The notes beneath the pieces were generated by a model that saw nothing but the letters and a program-made list of their open reading frames with translations, was not told where the DNA came from and searched no databases. From Spongilla lacustris (taxonomy: Eukaryota; Porifera; Demospongiae; Spongillida; Spongillidae), in the NCBI GenBank assembly GCA_949361645.1, contig OX442436.1:2976032-3040031 (forward strand): 64,000 nucleotides of DNA. The letters run 5' to 3'. Of this stretch, positions 42,340 to 64,000 are shown piece by piece. Made by a program: the position numbers and the translations under genes. How positions within the stretch are numbered: the first letter of the stretch is position 1; each line of letters starts with the position of its first letter.

Positions 42340-45300
42340 ATGGAGAATGACTGCCCAGGGAATGTCGAAACAGGAGCTTCTTTGCTGTCATACGGCGACG
42401 GCATAAGCGATCTGTTAGAGCTTCTCAGTGGAGATGTTCTGGAAGATGGGAGTGACCAAATATTTACCGGCGAGATTGAAACATCGTCGAAGTTTGAACT
42501 GGATGAATGTGGGCCGTTGTATACTTCAGAACTCGACGAATCGTTGTGTGCTAAGCGTATTAAATTGGATTCGGGAGCAGCAGGAGTTATTATTCCTACC
42601 TCTTCTGGTGTCGTCGAAGAGTTAGAAGATACGTTCGAAGAAAGCACCGCAGGTTCTATTTATTGTGTGTCATGCAACTTAAAATTTTTTGCACGTATAG
42701 TTGTAAAAGTCATATTAAATTCATGGCCTACATGTCTCCTATCATATCCTACCGATGATAAAAATTTACTGTATGCAGTTATGGCTTGCAAACAATGTAT
42801 CTATCACACATGCATTGAAAGAAGGGGTTACGAGTGGATTTATTTCATTGCTTTTGAATTTTATGTTTGATCAATCACACCACTGGCATTTTTCCCCCTT
42901 TTACATGTTTCATGCATAGGAAGAGAGATAAGTTTTGCTCCTATCATTGGTTACTGCTGGGTGCTTATACTTGCCATTTGTATAGCTAGGTTAAGTGACT
43001 CTAGTTAATGGTTGCTTATTGTTTTGTGTAGGTAATTATACATATGAGCCACCACCGCTGCCTGAAGGATGGGTCACTCTTCAGCACTGCAGTGGAGGGA
43101 CTGTTTATTTTCACAAAGCAAGTAGGACTTGTACATGGGCAAGGCCATACACAGTTGGCACATCCTACACTATTCGGGTATGATACCGAGCTATTTATTG
43201 AGTAATGTATCATTGTTATCGCTGCAGTTCAGAAATTCATGAATAATGTGGATGTCTCCCTTTTATTAATGGTACCTGATCAATTTAGCATTGACTAACA
43301 TGTAAAAATCTTACATGCATATTGCCCTCTAACACTAAAATGAAATGAAAGGCTACTGGCACATTTTATGTGCTATTTTTCAACTCACACTACTCTTTTT
43401 GTGTATTTCCATATGTTCGTATGCATTGTACACAATTGATTTTAACGGTATCCTCTTGAAACTGACGGGCAGACATATGATGATGAGCTGTATCTTGTAT
43501 ATTGGGGTTGGCTGCAGAAACACCGTGTTCCTGTGCATGCAATTCCATGTCTGGAAAAGTGGTTGTTTGAAACAGAGAAGTGTGAACTTGCGCAAAAATG
43601 GCATGAAAATGCTGGAGGGAAAAAAGGTCTTCTCATAAAATTAGGTACGTCCTTTATCTTTGCTAGTGGCCAAGTGTAAGTGTGTGGAATGCAAATAACT
43701 TCACCCTGGAAAAAGAGCACACAAATAGTAAGAAATTAGTTATTTGTAACTTTGCTTTAGCATGTTCTATAGACCATTGTTGTGCTCTGCTGTTATTCAT
43801 ATATGCGATGATAGCATAGTGGTATCTATCCTCCTTAACTTTTCTTGTTCAGAGCCACCAAAGGTAAAAGAGTATCTGTTATTAAGATGGAAAGAAGAAG
43901 ATATGTCTAAGCATGAGTTGCCTTCTGCTGAAAGGTTGTTATGAATACTAATCATTTATGAATGTTGAGGCCAATTACCATTTAATATTATGCTATTCTT
44001 TAGAATGTCTTTATCAGTCCGTGACAAGCAGTCTGAGTTGAATGAAATGAAAGCAGGATCTGAAGTACGTGCACAAGTTGGTAATCTGCCTTCTGAAGGG
44101 AATGGAAGTGGACACACTAAGCCCAGAAAAAAGCCAGTGGAACCTGCAGTGGTGTGTTTACACGATTCGCTGCACACATTCTGTGTTTATTACTATTATT
44201 ATTATTACATCAGTGTGTTCTTGTTAATATAGCCTGAAGAATTCTCTAAGGTAGTCCAGGTGCAAATTCCAAAGCAATACAGAATGATATCTGCTGGCCC
44301 AGATCAAGCTAAAAAGCCTGCAGCAGGTACTTACATTGGGGAGCATTTCTAAAGCACATTTCGTACATTAGTGGGGTGGAGATAAATATTAGTTGCATTG
44401 CAGTGCCCATATGATGTGTTATAAAGCATTTAATACCTTCCCCCTCCCACCCCCCACCCCCCATAAAAAATCTGTTATGAAGTGTGTGACATTAAGATTG
44501 AAATTTGCTCTCATATGAAATTTACATACCTTATCTACTTCCAGTATGGTCTGTGAATACATCTAATAAAACACCAGTTAGCATACTACATGAGTTTTGC
44601 CAGCATTACTTAAAGACAGTTCCAGAGTTTTCTTTGGAAGAGACAAGTTAGCTATTGTTCATTCTGCGTGGCTAGTCCTGTGACAAATCAGTTCCAACAG
44701 GTAGCAAGCAGGCTCCATTTAGATCAGTAGTGTCAGTGAATGGGATTAAGTATGGCTGTGGAGCAGAAACAACAAAAAAGCAAGCAAAGCAAGTAGCAGG
44801 TTAGTATATGAGGCGATGATTCCTGCACACTTGTAGTAATTTACATTGTCTTGCATGATTTAGCCCAGAAGACTCTGGATTTGTTTTTACCTGGTGCATT
44901 TAACTGGGGTAGTGAAGCTCAAGACATCTCAGAGAAAGCGTTTCAGGTACATGTAATACATTGATTTGCATGTGCTGATACATACTGTTAGTTATATGTA
45001 GTTCAGGGTAAATGTGTAGATTTCAAATTAAAATACTTTGTAAGTGTTTTGCCTTTACAACATGTTTGCAGTGCATTTGAACATATATAATATTACATTT
45101 TGATTCTTCCTGAATAAATTAGAGGTATGTCAGATTAAGTAGCTTTCTGCCTTGTCCATACTGCATTATAGAGGTGTGACAAAGGGCTTGGGAGTGAGAG
45201 AATTTCAACCATTTTCTGTATACAGCTAGGGGTCTGGGACAAAGCCTCAGCCACTTTTAACTTATTTGAACTACATGTAAATATGTTGAAATTGTGTAGT

Positions 45301-46558
45301 GATAAAATTGTTGTAAAGCGATACCTAGAAGTGCGGGCTGCACTTGAAGTCTTTGCAAAACGACAAGATAAAATGTATTTTGTGTTTAGTTAAACATCAG
45401 ACAATCTGTGTATAAATAAAAAAAGCCCATCATTGATGTAAAATAATTCGTTTATTGGACAGATTTTTGATTTATCCCCTTCATTTGATTTGTTCCACCT
45501 CACATTCCTTTATGTTTGGTTGCTTGTTTCAGCACATTAGCAAATTACACAAATGGACAAAGAATGCAAACCTGGTTGTAGCAATGCCACACACAAAAGT
45601 TAGATACACTTATAAAGAAAAGTGTGTGTGAGAGATCACAAGTAAAATCAGACCTCTAAATAGACAGTGACTGTTATTCTAGTCACTAATATATAAATCT
45701 GCCAGAGGTGGGTTTGAAATCTTTAAAGGCATTTTTCTTTTAAGATCTGTAATTTAAGTGGCTTTGTCATTCATAATTATATCATCTAGTTTTATGATAT
45801 TGTTGACTGATCAGATACAACTTGATAGCTGTCTGCTTATACTCTTCTGTTGTCACAGTACTTCTCTAATGTCACTATGGATGACCCTAATGTGGTACAA
45901 ATGCTGAAACAGGTTGGACTCCCCTCCCCTTGGGAGATACTTAAGGAGTGCTATCAGAGGTAGTTTAACTGTTGCTTATGCTGTTCATATATAAGTTTTG
46001 TTTCAGAAACCAAGGAACATTTATTGGTGAGCTGGAGTTTAGTCTGACACCGATTGCTGGTGATCAGAAACAGCAGTTTGAATATAAACTTGAGTGTGGA
46101 AAAGCTAATGTTGTCAGAGGACAGTGCTCAGGGAGGAGAGAAGGACAGCAGTCTGCAGCGCAAGCAATGTTAAAGGTTGGTCATTGAAGCTGTCACTATT
46201 ACTAAGATTCCAATGTTTTTTCCTTCAAGGAATTACATCCATATGTCTCCAGTTGGAGTACTATTCTTCAAATGTACACTGACAAATATGCACAAATAAC
46301 AGGAAGAAAGGTAGAGGGTAGTGCACATGATGTTGATCTGGTTTGTCAATTTGTTTATAGGTGGAGCCTGCGAACACTTCTACAACAGCACCTATTACTT
46401 CAGATGCTGATGTTTTGGGAAAGCTTCATCAGGAAATGCAAAAGCTGGCCATGGTAGGTTTTTTGTGAAACTTTTCAGAAGGCTAATGGTTTCTACATTG
46501 TATGCAGGCTATGAAGGAAAAGGGATTTGATATGGCCAGAAAACACTTGGAACTCTAG
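42340..46558 (+). CDS. DGCR8: DGCR8/Pasha, Microprocessor subunit, 14 exons
   Basis: DGCR8 partners DROSHA in the nucleus to recognise and cut primary microRNAs. Exons 42340-42652, 43032-43177, 43473-43644, 43853-43934, 44004-44151, 44233-44326, 44545-44646, 44701-44799, 44864-44946, 45859-45959, 46007-46175, 46230-46310, 46361-46453 and 46508-46558 give 577 residues; human has 773. A WW-like motif (PPPLPEGW to TWARPY) and IPCL (Cys about 179) match the heme-binding Rhed region. Two double-stranded-RNA-binding domains follow: SVVSVNGIKYGCGAETTKKQ in the first and KLECGKANVVRGQC in the second. Between them lies YFSNVTMDDPNVVQMLKQVG, as in human. LHPYVSSWSTILQMY and a helical C-terminal tail (KLHQEMQKLAMAMK), the site of DROSHA contact in human, complete it. 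The N-terminus is short and acidic. Confidence 0.95.
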
Positions 46559-46825
46559 TGTGTGTGTGGTGTACGTGTGGTGTGTATGTGTTAGTGTGAG
46601 TTTATTAAGTGCAAATGCTCAAAAGTAACAGTAGTAATTGAATATAAACATAAAGAAAAAACAAATGCACTTTGGGACCGTCGAAAAAGGAACAATCCAT
46701 ATACTACTATAGTATACAATAATTGATTTTTTAAAAACTACCAGCGTAAAAATTTCTCCCACACGGAGTTTAGTGTTGTCATGGTAACGCTGAATTCGAC
46801 TAATTCAGTTAGCCACGTGTGTGCC

Positions 46826-60908
<14,083 letters not shown>

Positions 60909-61699
60909 ATATTGTGTAATGAACAACGTTTGAATATTATGTTCTGTATTCATCCCTATTTATCCATTCTATGTGTTGTACATTGTTTCAAATTCCTGTG
61001 CACCATTTTAATCTGGTGTTATATTCCAAACATTTCCAGGCTCGGAAACTGGGGTAAACCATTTTCTGCTCATCTATTGATGGGTGGATTTCCTTGCAAC
61101 ATACTACAAAATCACAGTCATGGTTGATTGTACTCCTCTGATGCACATATTGAGTAGAGGAGGGGGTAGAATGATGGCAGCACATTCAGCACCATGAACA
61201 TACCACAAAATCATGGTCATGGTTGATTGTGTACAGTGTACCCCTCTGATGCAAATACAGCACATTCAACAATTAATGCAGGGCAAGCATGTGATATGAC
61301 TAATATGTGGATGGTCTGCTTGCAGTGATAGATCTGGTCTGGTGCTCATTTGCACATTGTGCATTTCTTTAGTTAAAAGGCCTTTTGAGCGGAATGCCAG
61401 CATCAAGCTTGATCGACATGCATGCACTAGCTGTTGATGAGGTTCCTCTGCAAGATTCCAGCTAGACGAAAGTGTATAAATTCTGATTGCATTGCGAATG
61501 AGACAATTAAGACGACAGCAACACTATTAGCAAGATTGAAACCAGCCATATATTTAAGAGCTAATGCATATTGGAACGCAGATTTCTGCACATACTTTAA
61601 TTTTATTATTTTTTACTGATTTTTAAAAAACCAATATGATGCAATGTTTATCGCAGGTCTGCAACCGGCCGGGAACGAGACGAGAGTCTGAAACCACTT

Positions 61700-62517
61700 C
61701 TGCCAACCCTCACGCATTCGCCGTGAGACTCACGCATTTGACGTTTCTCTCACGCTTGAAATTTATATATCTCACGCCCGAAAGTATTCGAACTCACGCA
61801 CAATAAATTCACAGCAAAATTGTATTTTTTGACGCAGGCTGCACTCATATACGCATCATTAGGCCTCCCCCCCCCCCCCCCCCCCCCGCTCGTATATTTG
61901 GCCAACGCAAGGGGGACCCCCCCCCCCCCCTCGCTCGTATATTTGGCCAAGGCAAGGGGGACCCCCCCCCCCCCCCCCCCCCCCCCCGCTCGTATATTTG
62001 GCCAACGCAAGGGGACCCCCCCCCCCCCGCTCGTATCCCCCCCCCCCGCTCGCATGTTTGGGGTAGGATTGTCATTAATTATTCATAATCTCACGCTTTA
62101 CTCGCTCTAAAAGTTGGCAACTCTGCTTCTACTTCCTGAGTGGAGATAGGAACAGTTTTAAAGAGTGCCAATAGCTGTAGAATCTCATGGCAGAACGTCT
62201 GTTCATAGATAGTATAGTTAGTATAGTGAGTATTACTTACTATCAGATTCTGATATTAGTCTGAGCATAGATATTAGCAGAGTTGCCAACTTTTAGAGCG
62301 AGTAAAGCGTGAGATTATGAATAATTAATGACAATCTTACCCCAAACATGCGAGCGGGGTCCCCCTTGCGTTGGCCAAATAAAATACAATTTTGCTGTGA
62401 ATTTATTGTGCGTGAGTTCGAATACTTTCGGGCGTGAGATATATAAATTTCAAGCGTGAGAGCGTGAGAGAAACGTCAAATGCGTGAGTCTCACGGCGAA
62501 TGCGTGAGGGTTGGCAG
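61700..62517. mobile_element. Inverted pair of related elements with a C-rich tandem expansion
   Basis: Two units face each other. Unit A (61700-62127) and unit B (62276-62517) share the outer arm starting CTGCCAACCCTCACGCATTC (right copy reads in reverse, ending 62517) and an inner arm (62048-62127 versus 62276-62356). Unit B has a single GCGTTGGCCAAATA block. Unit A has four to five copies of a C-run plus CGCTCGTATATTTGGCCAA (61862-62060). No coding capacity. Confidence 0.8.
61862..62060. repeat. C-tract tandem repeat inside unit A
   Basis: Four to five imperfect units, each a run of 8 to 27 C followed by CGCTCGTATATTTGGCCAA and a G-run. G-quadruplex-prone on the minus strand. Confidence 0.85.
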
Positions 62518-62712
62518 GTCTGTATTAGGGAACGAGAAGCGCACGAGCTTTTCTTAAGGCAAAAGGCCTGGCGACTCGCACAAAATGACCGTCTTAGACT
62601 TTACCGACGAAACACTGTAGTCAGGCCACGTTTCTCGATACACGTGTATCGCTTTTAATGACATTCATGATACGGCACACTATTATTATCTTTCTGTTTG
62701 TTTGGCGGGTGA

Positions 62713-62790
62713 ATGAATGACGTTACACCTGCTCTGTATTATTTGCGCATTTCAAGCGGCACAGTACGTTTTCAGCCTCACTTATGGAAG
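62713..62790 (+). CDS. Possible first coding exon of the TERB1-like gene
   Basis: The ATG at 62713 opens a 26-codon frame ending HLWK immediately before GTAAGG, a strong donor in phase 0. The next supported exon (63717) also starts in phase 0. No similarity supports it, so the link is positional only. Confidence 0.3.
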
Positions 62791-63217
62791 GTAAGGAATA
62801 TAGTGGGGTGTGCATTACAGCAAGAGGGTTTAGCTAAATATGGGCGGGGCAAGGGGTACGGAGGAGCTAGCCCCCAATCCGTATATACTTTTTTTTTTTA
62901 GCGGCACATCTATGAATATAATATTACATCACATGTAAACATATACCGTACTTGTAGCACAATGTTTAAAGCTGTAGTCGAATCGTTGTCTCCACATAAA
63001 TATAGCCAGGTACATATGTAGCAATTCTCGTGTCGTGCCGTATCTTTGCTTGTGTTTCTGTTTAGCCTTCTGTCACACTTTCTGTAGGGTTCGTGCAAGC
63101 TGCTGCGTGTACCAGTACTAGTACTAGTAGCCTTCGTTGCTAAGCATGTGATTATAGGGATGGAGCATGTGATTAGGGAGGGATGCCCCTCCCTCCCACC
63201 CACCCTCACTTACCACC

Positions 63218-63407
63218 CACTCACTCACTCACTCACTCACTCACTCACTCACTCACTCACTCACTCACTCACTCACTCACTCACTCACTCACTCACTCAC
63301 TCACTCACTCACTCACTCACTCACTCACTCACTCACTCACACTCACTCACTCACTCACTCACTCACTCACTCACTCACTCACTCACTCACTCACTCACAC
63401 TCACTCA
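63218..63407. repeat. (TCAC)n tetranucleotide array
   Basis: About 47 TCAC units with two CACAC interruptions (about 63338 and 63396). Open frames across it are repeat artefacts. It would lie in the first intron of the TERB1-like gene. Confidence 0.97.
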
Positions 63408-63716
63408 CCAAGAGAGCATCAATCAGCCTTTTTTAAATGCGTGCCACAGGTCATTTTTTAATTCACTAATCTCAGCTATCAAACCCACAGCGCAGCCAAA
63501 GAGAGCAATTAATTAAGGACAATAACGATAAAAGTCAGCTAGCCTATCAAGCCAGGGAAGGGACCCCAAGCCACTCCCTTGCCTACGTACAGAACCTTCT
63601 TATAAATTATAGTGAATAATATTTGTTGGTTTGTTCATCATTGATATCATACAACATCCTTGGTTCAATATTGTACAGTTGAAAGAAACTAAATTGTACA
63701 ATTTACAGAATTACAG

Positions 63717-64000
63717 GAGAACATGAAATTGTTACTTGACTGTCTTCATTATCAGCAAGATTCGATTTCATCACAAAAGCAAGCACTGACCACAATTGCA
63801 GCTATGTGCAGCAATCATGGTTTGGAACACTTATTCTTTGTAAATCACTTGCGACTGAATAACTAACTCACTTAACAGATACCTTGTGCGACCACTTCCG
63901 TGCTGCTGGAGGAGTAAACTATGTTTTGAAACTATTGTTGGAGACTAAATCCTCTGAACTTCAAATAGCAGCAATGTATACCTTGGGTTGTGGTTGTGAG
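63717..64000 (+). CDS. TERB1: ARM-repeat protein, TERB1-like, partial (runs off window)
   Basis: Two exons are visible, 63717-63819 and 63879 to the edge, split by a 59-nt intron with a CTAAC-type branch site. The reading gives KLLLDCLHYQQ, SSQKQALTTIAAMCSNH, DHFRAAGGVNYVLKLLLE, then SSELQIAAMYTLGCGCE. Spacing and residues (QKxAL, FRxxGG, AAxYTLG) parallel the N-terminal ARM repeats of TERB1, a meiotic protein that tethers telomeres to the nuclear envelope. Other ARM-repeat families remain possible because only about 75 residues are present. The start is unknown; see 62713-62790. Confidence 0.45.

Larger units (their letters stand above)
60909..62712. other. Intergenic region with repeats
   Basis: No gene is recognised. 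It holds a diverged tandem duplication of roughly 110 bp (about 61090-61270, with TCATGGTTGATTGT and CCCTCTGATGCA-like blocks twice) and the foldback pair at 61700-62517. Confidence 0.5.

Noticed and set aside
61750..62110. Gly- or Pro-rich frames over the C-tracts
   Set aside because: Homopolymer artefact inside a nonautonomous element.
63148..63516. Open frames through the (TCAC)n array
   Set aside because: THSLTHSL readings arise from the tetranucleotide repeat only.

Overview
The window is animal nuclear DNA. Genes are split into many small exons with GT-AG introns, are closely spaced on both strands, and belong to metazoan families (SYK-type kinase, DGCR8/Pasha, CIB, TECR, METTL4, DDX43, HSP70). 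Introns as short as 43 to 63 nt, tight gene packing, AT-rich noncoding DNA and many foldback elements suggest an early-branching metazoan, most likely a sponge. The species call is inference. I reconstructed exons by eye from splice sites, reading phase and family similarity.

Layout: 1-2960 has no confident gene. 2961-16281 (-) is TECR (very-long-chain enoyl-CoA reductase), rebuilt as 15 exons, including exons of 17 and 23 nt. 17595-26714 (+) is a SYK-family tyrosine kinase (SH2-SH2-kinase), with a 1.76 kb 24-bp minisatellite in one intron. 28412-31431 (+) is a calcium- and integrin-binding (CIB) EF-hand protein. 32545-34500 (-) and 35684-37639 (+) are two intronless HSP70 genes, head to head, with identical proteins, forming a large inverted repeat with heat-shock elements in each promoter. 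37988-39498 (+) is a CUE-domain protein. 40145-42278 (-) is METTL4. It shares a roughly 61-bp divergent start region with DGCR8 (42340-46558, +). A DDX43-like KH/DEAD-box helicase follows on the same strand (46826-60908). The right edge (63717-64000, +) enters an ARM-repeat gene resembling TERB1.

Functionally, METTL4, DGCR8 and the DDX43-like helicase form an RNA-processing neighbourhood: adenosine methylation, microRNA processing, and a helicase type linked to germline RNA. The other genes cover lipid elongation, immune-type signalling, calcium sensing and the stress response.

The noncoding DNA is rich in mobile-element remnants: foldback elements at 3439-3859, 5947-6152, 13745-14544, 50108-50373 and 61700-62517; a 959-bp element flanked by TA with 26-bp perfect inverted termini (50748-51706), next to a recognisable empty site; minisatellites; long (GT)n and (TCAC)n tracts; and a frequently repeated palindrome TACATGTA. 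No CRISPR array, operon or rRNA was seen.
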